64,000 bases of DNA from Protonemura montana. Taxonomy: Eukaryota; Arthropoda; Insecta; Plecoptera; Nemouridae. The notes under the pieces are model-generated. The model made no database searches and was not told the DNA's origin. It saw nothing but the letters and a program-made list of their open reading frames with translations. Position 1 is the stretch's first letter. Every line of letters starts with the position of its first letter. Location: contig OX387612.1 in the NCBI GenBank assembly GCA_947568835.1, positions 6,634,001-6,698,000 on the forward strand, given 5' to 3'. Shown in pieces: positions 11,645 to 24,035 of this stretch. The translations under genes were made by a program, and so were the position numbers.

Positions 11645-14600
11645 TTAAGGTTGATGCCCATTGATTTTCTTGCCGTTTAAAATGTTCAACGACATTGTGT
11701 GGACGTAGTACACAGCGCGTATCGCCTGCAAGAACATTAAAAGATTGAAAATTGATTTGAAATTGACCTGGACAGAAATTGGTGAGAGGGAATTCGCCTC
11801 TAAATTTGTATATTCTATCATCAAGAGGGAAAAAAATCTACCGAATTTTGGGACCTTTGATATGTCTAGGGTATTTTGAGCTAGTTTAAAAATGACTCCC
11901 AATGTAGTTTCCAGTAAAAGAGTCACAACTACTAAATACAAAAAAAAAATAGAAAAATAAAATAGAAAAAAAAAATTAAACTGTTTCCAAAAGGCTATCA
12001 ATCTTTCTAATCACCCTGACAAAAGTTTTTAGAAAAATATAATCAAAGAATTGTATAAATCTGCTTATTAATGAGTTTTATATACAAATATCAGCTAAAG
12101 CCGATTCTACGATGCCCCATTAAATAAGTAACCGGAGAATTAGATGATATTATAGGCTGTTGCCATGGAGATGAGTCGTTAACTAGCCTTTATATTTTTA
12201 GCTAGCCATTGTTGAACCGGCACTTTGTAATATATAAAAAAGGTTTAAACGGCAACAACATAATTACTGTGGTTGTCAATTTCTTGAACTAAAGTCTCTT
12301 ATAAATTGAAAAAATAATACAAAATTACCGCTCTGAAAGTTGGCAGCGACAATGGTAGCCCGAGTGCTCTTAAGATGATCGGTTTTGAAGTCCTTGATAT
12401 AATTATCCTTATGGATTGTTTGAATTCTTCAGAAGCATCGAACCAGTCGCATGAGTAGGCGGCGTGACGTACCAAGGCACTCTAGAAAGAAAATTACTGT
12501 TCAGATCAGAGCAGAACTTTGCAAATAAAGCTTTTATTTTTGTAGGCCTTAAAATGAAATATGACATGTAAAACAAAGAAAAACTGTCTTTTTGGGGAGA
12601 GCAACCCGAGAGCGAGCAATTCTATCAGTCGAACACGTGAAAGTTGCACTGGGGCAGAGTCACATGTCCAGTCGAGCACGTGAAAGTTGCACTGGAGCAG
12701 AGTCACATGCCCAGTTGAACATGTGAAAGTTGCACTGGATCAGAGTCACATGCCCAGTCGAACACGTGAAAGTTGCACTGGGTCAGAGTCACATGCCCAG
12801 TCGAACACGTGAAAGTTGCACTGGGGCAGAGTCACATGCCCAGTCGAACACGTGAAAGTTGCACTGGGACAGAGTCACATGCCCAGTCGAACACGTGAAA
12901 GTTGCACTGGGGCAGAGTCACATGCCCAGTCGAACAGGGGAAAGTTGCACTGGGTCAGAGTCACATGCCCAGTCGAACTCGTGAAAGTTGCACTGTGGCA
13001 GAGTCACATGCCCAGTTGAACACGTGAAAGTTGGACTGGGACAGAGTCACATGCCCAGTCGAACTCGTGAAAGTTGCACTGGGGTAGAGTCACATGCCCA
13101 GTTGAACACGTGAAAGTTGCACTGGGGCAGAGTCACATGGCCAGTCGAACACGTGAAAATTTGCACTGGGACAGAGTCACATGCCCAGTCGAACACGTGA
13201 AAGTTGCACTGGGGCAGAGTCACATGGGCAGTCGAACACGTGAAAATTTGCACTGGGACAGAGTCACATGGCCAGTCGAACACGTGAAAGTTGCACTGGG
13301 GCAGAGTCACATGGCCAGTCGAACATGTAAAAATTTGCACTGGGACAGAGTCACATGCCCAGTCGAACACGTGAAAGTTGCACTGGGACAGAGTCACAAG
13401 CCCAGTTGAACACGTGAAAGTTGCACTGGGACAGAGTCACATGCCCAGTCGAACACGTGAAAGTTGCACTGGGACAGAGTCACATGCCTTGTCAAACACG
13501 TGAAAGTAGCAAATCACTCATATATAAGTGATCATATACGAGTGATTATTTTAAATTCCTATTAACGCAGAGCTAAAAATGTTTGCTTAATCAATTTAAA
13601 ACTTTTGAACTAAAAATTCTGTTCAAAATCTTTAAGTTTGCCTTGTGAGCCCCGTTAAAAATTTTAAATATTTAAATGATAATTTTTTTTTAACTAAACG
13701 AATTTGTAGATCTATGTTTTTAAAGATAAAAGACGTTTAAAATAGCTAAAAACATGAAGTCGTTCCAGATTCCTAGGACTTTTAGTCCCTATATTCCCTG
13801 AAAATAGTGAATAACTGTGTTTGCATACCGTTTCAGTGAGTTTGTCACACCAAATGCACAATAAGCAGAATTCGCTGGTGCCAGCCAAGAAAATTACCAG
13901 TGCCACAAGCAACAGGTCTATTTCTCCATCTTCTTTGGTCTGAAAACAAATCAATTTATCTGTTTAATAATGAGCCAGTTCAGTGAAGTTGCTGAGTTTT
14001 GGACAGTTATTATGTGTAATTGCATGATTGAATAAACATGGTATATGAGAGAGGGAAGAGATGAAAACAAGAGAATAATAGATGGCATAAGTACAAGCAG
14101 TTGTGGAGGAAAGAGAGGAAATGGAAGGAAATAAAGAGAATGGAAGTTGGATGGGCATTAAGTTGTATTGAACGATAAAGGATTTGCAAAGGAGTATGAC
14201 AAATTATTTGGCAGAAAGTGTTCATAAAGTCTTAAGCCTTACATACAGAAATGTATATCCGCTTAGTTAAAAATTTGTGTCAAAAAAAAAAAAATATATC
14301 TCCGAAACAAGGAATCTGTTTTAGCTTTTTACCCGAAAAGCTGATAGTTGACAAATACACTAAATGGTGTTTTTTAGCTTATATCTGTATTATGTTTTGG
14401 TAAAAGCAAGCTTCAATGGTCTTTTGGAGAGATGAGACATATTTTTTAGAAGTCGGCGATCAGAAAGTATATCTTTATCTTCAACATATTTGCTCCTACA
14501 TAACAATCAAAACCTTTCTCACCACCACCGAACAGTTTGGGGTGATGGAAACACCGGTTCTCGTTAGATCACCGAAGTAAAGTAACACTGCGCTGGGTCA

Positions 14601-17600
14601 AGTATTGGATGGGTGACCATCATTCACATGACCAGTTCTGTTCGGGAGAGAGGTTGGAGGGATGAAAGTTAGTACAGCAACTTCATTCGCCTTGCTTATC
14701 AACCTCTCGACAGCATGGATTTGTGTAGGAATCCTGTTGTTCGCGTTGTAACGTCCTTCGGAAGGGACGTTAAGCCGGTGGTCCCCTTGGTGCTCTTTGA
14801 CAGGAGTAGGCTACGTGCCAGCACCGGGTTTTCCCTCTTCCCTTCTAGGCTAGGTTTGGTTCATCATCATCCTCATCATCATCCAATCATTCACCGACGC
14901 TATTAGACCAGTGCCGCAGGGCTAGGTGTCAAAACAGTGCGTCGTTGAACACCACAAATAAATAAATAAATAACACTCACCACTATCATGGTCATAAACA
15001 AGGTAACCAGAGCCAGCATCGCGGTAAAGATGATTTGAAAAACTAGAGCAGGGCTGAAGATGCTTTGCATCTCTAAACAGCACCTGCAAAAAAATTGAAA
15101 ACTTAAATAAAACTACTTGCTACGTGAAACAAACATAAAAAATTCAAAAAAATATAGCAAACGAGCCGGCAACACGTGGTAACGGTAGGTGTCACCCGAT
15201 GGCGCTTGCAGCAGAGTTAAAAAAAATATCTACAATTAAAGAAGAGTTATTGATTTATTATCCGTTGACGTTAGCATTAAGAAAGGTCACTTGAGCGTAA
15301 GCCAGTTTAAAATGCGAGTTGTCTGTGAGAAATAACGAGACGACATTTTTAAAATTAACATTCCATTTTTAATTATGGTACCACTTCTAAAAAACTTTTG
15401 TATCCGTTTAAGAATTAAAACCTAACCCAACCTAACCTAACCTAACCTAACCTAACCTAACCTAACGTAACCTAACCTAACCTCACCTAACCTTTCCAGA
15501 TTTCGGTCGTATACTCCTTGTTCTACTGTGCACACCATTGTATGTAGATTGAATCGTTAAAAAATACTTTATGAGTAAATCATTATAACTAAGCTATTTG
15601 GAGTAGTTTATAGTGATCGGCTAGGAAAATTAAACACACCTTATAAAGTTCTCGTGAAGTTTCACACAGTTTTTCAGATACTTTTCCATTTCCACCGTAA
15701 TTTCATCTGTAACTGGCATGATTTCAGTCCTTCTTTCCGTAACTAGCAGTTCATTGGTATCTTGTAACTTTGTGGAAATATTAATTTCTTGACACTCAGT
15801 TATTGAAGTTTTTAACAATTTTGGGTAAGTTTCTGGATGCGCGGGCTTTTTACACAACAATTGAAGTTCTACAAGACCTCTGAGATTTTCTAGTTTGTAC
15901 CTGAAAATTTGAAGAAAAAAAAACTTACAATTTTTAAGAACAAATATGCACATATTTTGTATTGTCTTTTTGTTTTTTTGTATTGTATTTTTAAACGATT
16001 TGACATGATGGTTACAATGGTTTGCGTGCTATCACCAAAGTTAAGCAACACTGCGCTGGGTCGGACATTGGTTGGTACCAGTTCTGCAGTTCCGATAACA
16101 AAGACGATATTTTTTATAATTTATTTTTTATGGTTCTTTTGTTGTCGGAAAATTGTCAAAACTGGTTACACCCTTGATAAAGTAACAGGTACAAGTATCG
16201 AAATTTAGTTGTCCTTCACTAAGCATTCAAATCCCGTTTAAATAGTTTTTGTCAAAACTAGTGCTAAGGTTTGATAAAGTAGACATGAGTCTAAAAACCA
16301 TAAAAATTTTCTTTTCTTTTTGTTACTAGGTCTGCATGATCAACAGAGCTGCAGTAATTCACCTGAGAATGTCAAACTGACAGATTGTTTGGATAACTAT
16401 CACCATCAGGGTAACGTCCATCATTACAACGGTAAACATGTCCACAGCACCCAAGGTAAATAATGGAATTGTTGTTACAGAACCAGCGTAAAACCAGAAA
16501 GTATCGTCTGAGAACCAAAGTCTGGAATGAAAGTAGTTGGCAATTTTATGAAAGAAATTTGATGATGAACTTAACGAAGACGAAGGTACTCAAGACCGAT
16601 TTTACAAACGCCGTATAGAAGTGATTTTAGCCGGTAGAGTAATTTGGTTTAAAACAATGATATTTTAATATTTACAAACAAGAAACTACACGAAGAACAA
16701 GAAAAAAATAGTTTTGTACAATGTGTTTGCTTCAAAATGGAATATTTGGTGACTTGGAAATAAAGACAGACTGCTTACTTTGATCTTCAAATGACAGTTT
16801 AGTAATTAAATCCCCATCCATCCAGGTTCAAATATTAAACGGCGATTAGGGTAGAGTGACTTTTTTTTTTTAGTCTTATCTTAAAAAAATATCTAAATAT
16901 CTTAAAATTATCTTTCAAATCTCTCAAAATGTCAGCTAAAAGGGGAAAACCAATTTTTGCCTTAAAACCTCCCTTAAACGTCGATTAAGCAAGATTTCAA
17001 CGGCGTTTGTGAAATCGGTCTCGCAAACGTAGATTTAGTTGCGTTATAGTTGAGCGTAGCTTTTTACTGAAGGTAATTTTCAATTCTTGGTATGACGACA
17101 TTGTTTGGATGTCAATTACGACCAGTCTCGCAATGTCTTTTAAAAACGCATCTCGATTATCAAAGCCAATCAGAGCCTTTCCATTTGCATCTTAGCCTTC
17201 AGCTAGTTTGTTTACTGAGCTTTGTAAAATTGACCCTAAGTATTTGATAAAAATCTTAAGAGTAAAAACAGACTTCTTGTTTCAAATGTCTAATATAAAT
17301 TGTCACAAAATCACAAAAATGCATATAAAATAGTTAGAGAGCAGAAAGAGGCCTACGTTTTTAGATTCGCTCTATTTCAATTTGCTCAATAAATTTGAGA
17401 AGCTTGGTGCGAAATTTTTAGAACATGTTTGGTTCTATAAAAAAGCCCATAAATCTAAATGTAAATTTAGTTTCACTGTGTAAAAAAAAACCCTTAAAAT
17501 CAGGAAATACCTTCTGTAATTAGCATTCATTCTGTATCTTACACTTCAGGAATTTAAACTTGAGCTTTATTTTGTGAATCTGGCCTCAGAGTAAAGAGAA

Positions 17601-18405
17601 GTCCTTTAAATAAGACGGTCTTAAAAGTAAAAGACATTTCAACTTACTTAACTGGCAACAAAATATTTTCAATCATCTCAGGAAAAGCAGCGACAACCAC
17701 CACCGTGTTGACAGCTAAAAAAAATGCAAGTGCACGCTTGCTAACATTGCGACATTGATTTTCGGCGGTCATCCTGACCTTTTCGCACTCATCATTAACA
17801 TAAGAAGACTCGTCATTCAACTCTTCAAACGTCTCAAAGATCTTAGCGATCCTTTCTTTTTGTCTGATGAGTACCCCCAACTTGATTGCAATCATCAAAT
17901 TTCCAACTGACTGCACACTTTCTTTGAATCTTTCTTTTGGATCGTACCAGAGCACAGGCAAGGCACATGCGTGGAATACCATTCCGTGTAAAAGTCTGGC
18001 GATTTGCATTGAAGGTAAAATCGATCTGAAATACCTCCAAGAGTAACGTGGGACTTGACTTCCATCTGAAGGCCACAGATCTAAAAGAAGAAGACAAAGA
18101 AAATTATTTGAATCAAAAATATCTTAAAAAAATGGTTTTAAGACAGACTAAAAAGTAATAAATAATTGTCCAACCAATTTCTAGCCCCAAAACTCCATGC
18201 AGAATGCCTGTGATTTCTAACGATCAACTAACTGAGCTGAAACAGAAATCTGCTTGGATATGATTGGACCAAAATCGTATTTATATCTTGAACTAAATTT
18301 GCCTTTCCAATTTTACTCACCAAAAAAGTGTAAGATCTTAAAATTGAAGTCCAAGCACCGTTTCCTCTCTTTGGTTTGGTGCTGTGTTGCGAATGGCAGC
18401 GGCAT
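11645..18405 (-). CDS. Odorant receptor OR-C, complete, 8 exons, 461 aa
   Basis: Insect odorant receptor with the same architecture as OR-B. Exons: 18405-18321 (85), 18080-17648 (433), 16521-16363 (159), 15900-15640 (261), 15083-14981 (103), 13939-13829 (111), 12481-12329 (153), 11725-11645 (81, ends TAA). The sum is 1,386 nt, with GT-AG junctions and no internal stop. Landmarks: exon 1 RKRCLDFNFKILHFF; exon 2 LWPSDGS then the first membrane segments; exon 3 LWFSDDTFWFYAGSV, with TM4 ending IQTICQFDILR; exon 4 YKLENLRGLVE, a long loop ending KNCVKLHENFIR; exon 5 CCLEMQSIFSPALVFQIIF; exon 6 TKEDGEIDLLL; exon 7 VRHAAYSCDWFDASEEFKQS; exon 8 AIRAVYYVHTMSLNILNG. Introns hold a 43-bp minisatellite, an interstitial telomere tract, SINEs and a MITE. 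More diverged from A/B than those are from each other. Confidence 0.92.
12625..13507. repeat. 43-bp minisatellite, about 20 copies, in intron 6 of OR-C (reverse orientation)
   Basis: Unit reads cagtcgaacacgtgaaagtt then gcactggggcagagtcacatgcc, the complement of the array at 9935-10435. Some units carry an extra A (cgtgaaaatttgcactg). CACGTG is kept in most units. Confidence 0.95.
14525..14972 (+). repeat. 5S rRNA-derived SINE, nearly full length, in intron 5 of OR-C
   Basis: The head is 5S rRNA-like: gaaacaccggttctcgttag, atcaccgaagtaaagtaaca, then gtattggatgggtgaccatc. The unique body contains cagttctgttcgggagagag, ttgcttatcaacctctcgac and gaagggacgttaagccggtg. After a (CAT)n stretch the 3' end reads cagtgcgtcgttgaacacc followed by an (AAAT)n tail. 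The tail ends only about 3 bp from the donor hexamer of exon 5 (14975-14980). Confidence 0.85.
15155..15360. repeat. Dispersed repeat family X, copy in intron 4 of OR-C
   Basis: Core gccggcaacacgtggtaacg and cacccgatggcgcttgcag, followed by the gttagcattaagaa and gcgtaagccagtttaaaatg segments typical of the family. Confidence 0.65.
15419..15493. repeat. Interstitial telomeric repeat (CCTAA)n / (TTAGG)n
   Basis: About 14 pentamers of cctaa in tandem with a few point changes (cccaa, cgtaa, ctcac). TTAGG is the ancestral insect telomere repeat. Here it lies inside intron 4 of OR-C, not at a chromosome end. Confidence 0.9.
16005..16085 (+). repeat. 5S-derived SINE head fragment
   Basis: Contains atcaccaaagttaagcaaca and ctgcgctgggtcggacattg, matching the 5S-like head of the SINE family. 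It is truncated and joined to the next repeat. Confidence 0.6.
16086..16310 (+). repeat. Dispersed repeat family P2 copy (Penelope-like or hammerhead-like motif, degenerate)
   Basis: Shares the segments ttgttgtcggaaaattgtc, cccttgataaagtaacaggt, cactaagcattcaaatcccg and gacatgagtctaaaaacca with copies at about 23000-23145, 33090-33325 and 38770-38990. Confidence 0.6.
16593..17021. mobile_element. MITE-like element M2 with 21-bp terminal inverted repeats (429 bp)
   Basis: The left end, 16593-16613, starts agaccgattttacaaacgcc. The right end, 17001-17021, is its inverted complement with one mismatch in 21. There is no coding capacity. A second, degraded relative lies at about 25030-25430 in intron 4 of OR-D (shared gtttgcttcgaaatagaatg-type and ggtttaaatattaaa segments). 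I could not identify a convincing target duplication. Confidence 0.75.
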
Positions 18406-19788
18406 TTTTGTTAATTTGCCGAACAGGTTAAGAACTTTAAGCGGAACACAAGAATTGTTGCCTCTCTACTAGCAACAAAACTTTTCTGAGTAAGAATTTC
18501 GTAGTTGATTTCTTACTTTCAAGTTGGGTGATATCGATTCAAACGCCCTGTGATTTCATTGGCTCCCTTTTTTTTTAATTTTAAACGTGGCTAAAGTGAA
18601 TATTTCAGTGTCATCATTTCTGAGAAAAAACTAGTACACTACCAAATAATTTGGCAGCTTCGATTTTCGTGAGTAAAACTCCATGCAGCACTTTCTTCAT
18701 TTTGTTTTAAATAATTTATTTCACAAACTTTTGTCACGCATCTTCAACACAACTATGAAACTTAAACCTAAATAACCAAATATTAAGAAACTAAAATGTT
18801 CGTTAAAGTGTATGACCATTTTTAGGAAACATGTCACAAATTATGGCATTGATTGATCGATGTGATTGATCGATTAATTGATTAACTATCTTGTAATCAG
18901 TTCTGTTCGGGAAATAGATTGCAGAGATATTACACTGGCCTTGCTTATCAATCTCTTGACAGCATGAATTTGTGGAGAAACTCTGTTGATCGCGTTGTAT
19001 CGTCCCCCGCAAGGGGCGTTAAGCTGGTGATCCCGTTGGTGCTCTCCGACTGTAAACGTCTTCGGTGAGGCACTAAGTCTTATGCCTCCTTTATTAAAGA
19101 TCTGGCAAAGTAGTTCATATTATCACTTCCATTCATTTACACTATTAAAAAATTACAATAGAGCCTTTTAATCAAAACAGTGCTAAGTAATCAACACACA
19201 TCAACTAATTAGATAACTATTTACAGACAAAAAGCAATCAGATTTTAATTTTTAACGGCTTTACAATATGAATTAAGATATTTTAAAACCAAAAAATAAA
19301 ACCTTTTAAATGTGCTACAATACTTCGGCGAAAAAAGCTCGTGAAAACGTACTATCGAATAACACGATAGGAGTGAAAAAAACGTACAAACGAGAAAGCG
19401 AAGAGTTACAAAACTGGGAACGCACTGACGAGTAAAACGTGCAATTTAAGTTACTGACATAAAGCACCCTGTTTAATAACGATATAACTTAGATCTTAAT
19501 TGCTGTAACATATGTTTGTACAGTAGCAGCATGCTCTTCTGGAATAGTTCCTCGCAAACTAGAATACCGAGGTGATTAGTGTTCCTAATAATAGAATACC
19601 ATGCCGTTTAATATTTCATATTGTAGTTCACTAAAAATGGCGCTGTCTTCCGAAGTCATAAAAAAATATGGCCGTCAACAAACCGTCAAAATTGGCGAAT
19701 GAATAGGTGTTTGTGATAAAGCTGTGCTTTTAAATTATGTTCGCTTCCAATTAAAAAAGTTTTTATATTTTAAGAGAATAAAGACTTT
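18406..19788. other. Spacer upstream of OR-C, with a truncated 5S-derived SINE
   Basis: A truncated SINE body at about 18895-19050 (ccttgcttatcaatctcttg; gcgttaagctggtgatcccg) is the only recognised element. The rest, including the presumptive OR-C promoter region, shows no coding signal. Confidence 0.45.
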
Positions 19789-20532
19789 AGCGTCCATGCC
19801 AAGCCAGTACTTGTGTATCGATGACGACATCACGACACATTCTCCGGCTATAGCGTCCATGCCAAGCCAGTGCTTGTGCATCGATGACGACATCACGACA
19901 CATTCTCCAGCTATAGCGTCCATGCCAAGCCAGTGCTTGTGTATCGATGACGACATCACGACACATTCTCCGGCTATAGCGTCCATGCCAAGCCAGTGCT
20001 TGTGTATCGATGACGACATCGCGACACATTCTCCGGCTATAGCGTCCATGCCAAGCCAGTGCTTGTGTATCGATGACGACATCGCAACACATTCTCCGGC
20101 TATAGCGTCCATGCCAAGCCAGTGCTTGTGTATCGATGACGACATCGCGACACATTCTCCGGCTATAGCGTCCATGCCAAGCCAGTGCTTGTGTATCGAT
20201 GACGACATCATGACACATTCTCCGGCTATAGCGTCCATGCCAAGCCAGTGCTTGTGAATCGATGACGACATCACGAGACATTCTCCGGCTATAGCGTCCA
20301 TGCCAAGCCAGTGCTTGTGTATCGATGACGACATCACGACACATTCTCCGGCTATAGCGTCCATGCCATGCCAGTACTTGTGTATCGATGACGACATCGC
20401 GACACATTCTCCGGCTATAGCGTCCATGCCAAGCCAGTGCTTGTGTATCGATGACGACATCACGACACATTCTCCGGCTATAGCGTCCATGCCAAGCCAG
20501 TACTTGTGTATCGATGACGACATCGCGACACA
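19789..20532. repeat. 63-bp minisatellite, about 12 copies, between OR-C and OR-D
   Basis: Unit: gcgtccatgccaagccagtg, cttgtgtatcgatgacgaca, tcacgacacattctccggctata. The spacing is exactly 63 bp (19790 to 19853). As 63 is divisible by three and the unit has few stops, open frames of 177-295 codons run through it on both strands. None has flanking gene structure, so I do not call a gene. Confidence 0.95.
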
Positions 20533-20660
20533 TTTGCGATGGATGGGGTTTCGCGTGGAGCGAAACAAGCAGCCTGTCACGGAATGTCCAGCACAGAGGC
20601 GACGGCGAGTGTCCACTCCTTTGCGTGGAGCGAAACAAGCACCCTGTCACGGAATGGCAT
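20533..20660. repeat. 70-bp minisatellite, about 1.6 copies, 3' of OR-D
   Basis: Motif gcgtggagcgaaacaagcac and cctgtcacggaatgtccagc. It is the same unit and orientation as the seven-copy array at 33429-33918, so OR-D is flanked on both sides by this sequence. Confidence 0.9.
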
Positions 20661-20816
20661 ATGAACTCTATCACTAAAAGAGACGTGTGGTGATCTGCTC
20701 AAGGATAATACTCACACTGGTTAAATTTGAATTACAAAGAGTTGGTTTAGTTTGTTTATTTTGCATTTGTGCAGAAACATCTGAACAGTTGGAGATATTT
20801 GACCTTGAAACTCAGT

Positions 20817-20854
20817 CCCCCCCCCCCCCCTCCCCCCCCCCCCCCCCCCCCCCC
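20817..20854. repeat. Poly(C) tract
   Basis: About 38 bp of almost pure C with two T interruptions, 27 bp beyond the OR-D stop codon. Confidence 0.95.
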
Positions 20855-21127
20855 TCCACACGATGTTCAAACCAATTACTTTACACTTCGTTTATCTTAT
20901 TTCCGTTGATGATGTTCATTGACATGGTGTGAGTGTAGTACACTGCTCGCATCATCTGAAAAGTTAAAATGTCAGTTAATTGTTAATTGTATTTTTATTA
21001 GTTATTTTACATTGCATCGAAAATTGCAGTCTAGTTACGAATTTGTGTGATCAAAAAAAAAAAGAACATAAAATCAAATATAAAACTTGAACAGACAAGC
21101 GGGTGGCAATGTGGGTACGGTTTTTTT

Positions 21128-21292
21128 TAGGCCCATTCTTACAATTTATTTTAGATGCTAGTTAAGCCCTTAACTCTTAGAAACAGCTGGCTTTTCACTG
21201 CGTCTGATTGGCTGTTGCCATGACAATTTATTTTACTCCCATTATAGCTTGGAGTTAAGGAAATTTGTAATACTGAGCTTTAAAGGTCCTTT
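21128..21292. mobile_element. MITE-like element, family M1
   Basis: Imperfect inverted ends: ggcccattcttacaattt on the left; gaaatttgtaatactgagc on the right. The interior has gattggctgttgccatgaca, shared with copies at 24371-24700 and 62458-62622. Confidence 0.55.
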
Positions 21293-22994
21293 TACGGGTG
21301 GTAGTAGTCCACAAATTTAGGAGTACACGGGGAGTGGAGTGACCCATGTAGGGTTGATACCCAAAAGAGGCACGGACACTTTTCTATTTTTTATTTATTT
21401 ATTTATTTTTTAGAAACGTCTTTGTATTTACCAATTTAAATGTTCGCAAGTTTAACGGTATCCCAATCGCCTTGATAACCACTGGTTTACTCGTCCTGCA
21501 CATGATGATCCTTAAGGATCGTTTAAATCCTTCCGAAGCCTCTAACCAATCGCAGGCGTAGGCTGCATCCCGAATCGAGGCACTCTGAAACGAAATCTGA
21601 CACTTAAACCACTCCCAACTTTGCAACCTTAATTATAAAAATATGACAATTAGGTATTTGAGATGTCGTTACGTATCTAAAAATTAATTATAACGATATT
21701 TTTGATTGGGTCAGATCAACAAAGGCGAACTTAAAAATAATCAGCTAATCAAAGAAAATGTTTCGGATTTTCAAATGTTGTTACTTTGATGATAGCAACT
21801 GTACGTACCTCAACATTATTGTGGTTAATCTTAAACTCTTTTTTGTGGATTTGGCTTTTTTTTAATACATTTATAAATGTAACATGTAAAAACTTTGCAA
21901 TTACGTTTTCAGTAATTAACTTAGGAAACTCCGTAAATAAATGCAATCGTTAAACAAGCCTGTCAAAATTATAAAAATTTACATTTTCCCAACTTGGGTG
22001 AGAAACGAAAGGAATAAAAAAACATTTTAATACTTTTGAATTCATCAGCAGACTTACAAAAAAACAAAAATTAGCAGAAATGTATGCAATTATTCAATAT
22101 ATATATATAGGTAATATAAAACATAATAAAATATGTAAAAATTTAACAAAATTTTACTGTATAGGAGATCTCAAGTAGTTTTTTCCCTAGAATCAAAATC
22201 GCAGACATCGCGGCAAGTGGGATCGTGGCACATACGTATATTTTTTTAAATTATATTTCAACCGTGCATAATTTAGAATAACTAGGGCTTCTCGAACGCA
22301 ATTTATGTTGCGTTGTTCGATGAGCGTTATCTAGGTATGATAAAATGTGAAGCCGATCCATTGCATAGATCAAAGTACAAAACAGCCAAAATTCACAAAA
22401 TTAAGCCGAAAATTTGTGAAGAAAAAGAGAAAAAAAGCATATATTGGCTCAAAACCTTCACAACTACTAAGTTTTAATTATTTCGCGTTTTTGCTGAGTT
22501 TTGTGAAAAAATATCAAACACTTCTGGCTGCAGACCTCCAAACCCTTTATAAAGAATCTAAAAAATGTACTTTTCAGTAGTTTCAATACTATTTTACCGA
22601 TTTTGCTTAGAAAAACAAAGGTATTTTCAAAAAAAAAAAAAAAAAAAATCTGAGGTAAGTAAAATTGAAGATTTTGCTCCGTTCACTTTGCTTGCTATGC
22701 TCATTAAATAAATTGTGTATTTTTTAAATTTGTGCAATTAAGTAGCAGTAAGCTGAAGTCACTGACCTTTTCGGTGAGTTTACTGCAGGCTATCGACAGT
22801 ATCAGCAGCTCAGCAGTTCCTCCTATTATATAAAACGCAGCAACCATGATATTGACGTCCACACCACCCAATTTACTCTGCGAACACAAACTCAAGTATT
22901 AACTGTGTTACCTGGGACCGGCCGGAACCACAAGCCACAACGCCATACATTTAGAGGTTAGGCTGTTATCTGGTAGAAAAGTCCAGAAATCTGG

Positions 22995-23150
22995 GAACAC
23001 CATCTGGGATTATGATGGTTTTTAGACTCATGTCTACTTACTGGACTGCTCTTACCCTTGAAGAAGTAACTAGTATATGTTGCGAAACGTCGGGAAATTT
23101 AGTAGCCCTTTACTTAGCATTCAAAATCCAGTTCAATTAGTTTTTCTTAA
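22995..23150 (+). repeat. Repeat family P2 copy with hammerhead-like core
   Basis: At 23055-23098: CCC, TTGAAGA, a GTAAC/GTTGC stem around TAGTATAT, GAAAC, GTC, GGG. Flanking tttttagactcatgtctac and tacttagcattcaaaatcc match the other copies. Confidence 0.6.
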
Positions 23151-23599
23151 AACCATCTGGGATTGGTTGTTGATTTTGAAATCTGCTTTTTAGATCAGCA
23201 ACTAGGTTCCAATGATTTTTTTTTTGATTTTTTACGTCGTACTGAACCTGTGGCACTGACATTTTGACTAAGTTTTCACTTGAAATTCGTATTTTGCTGT
23301 ATCATTTTTTAATATAAATCCCAATTAAACTACATAAAAATATCAACGTGTGTTTTGTACAGAACATTTTTGTGGTGGTCCTAATAATAAAATATTTGAA
23401 ATTTGAAATTTAAACCAGAATTCATAGGATTTAATGTATTTTTGTTTTCATTTGTCTGACTGTATATGTACATTTTTTGCTAGTTATTTGTTGGATAGGT
23501 TACCAGTCAAAATCAATAGACTGCTCTTATCAAACTATCAATGATTAATGCGCTTTATGTATGCGTTTTGTGAGGTCATTCTCATGACCGTCACACCAA

Positions 23600-24035
23600 A
23601 CGGTTTGTCGTGTTGGAAACACCGGTTCACATGAGATCACCGAAGTTAAATAAAACTGTGCTAGGTCAGGTATTGGTTGGATGACCACCATACACATGAC
23701 CAGTTCTGTTCGGGAGAGAGGTTGGAGGGATGAAAGTTAGTACAGCAACTTAATTCGCCTTGCTTATCAACCTCTCGACAGCATGGGTTTGTGGAGGAAT
23801 CCTGTTGTTCGAGGTGTACCGTTCTTCGGAAGGGATGTTAAGTTAGTGGTCCCCTTGGTGCTCTTTGACAGGAGAAGGGTACGTATCGGAATCGGGTTTC
23901 CCCTCCTCCCTTCTAATCTAGATCAAGTTCATCATTGATCTTAACAACAACTGCTCATTAGCCGGCTCCATTAGACCAGTGCCGCAGGCCCAGTTGTCAA
24001 AAAAGTGCGTCCTAAGTCCCACCAATCAATAATAT
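23600..24035 (+). repeat. 5S-derived SINE, near full length, in intron 5 of OR-D
   Basis: Head ggaaacaccggttcacatga, gatcaccgaagttaaataaa; body ttgcttatcaacctctcgac, ggtccccttggtgctctttg; 3' end ccagtgccgcaggcccag and a short A-rich tail. Confidence 0.85.

Noticed and set aside
14020..14225. Ser/Phe/Leu-rich short open frames downstream of OR-C exon 6
   Set aside because: Purine-rich intronic sequence read on the opposite strand; no signal peptide or domain organisation that would make it a gene.
19724..20674. Repeat protein of about 295 residues on the minus strand
   Set aside because: By-product of a 63-bp (21-codon) tandem repeat; overlapping frames are equally open on both strands.
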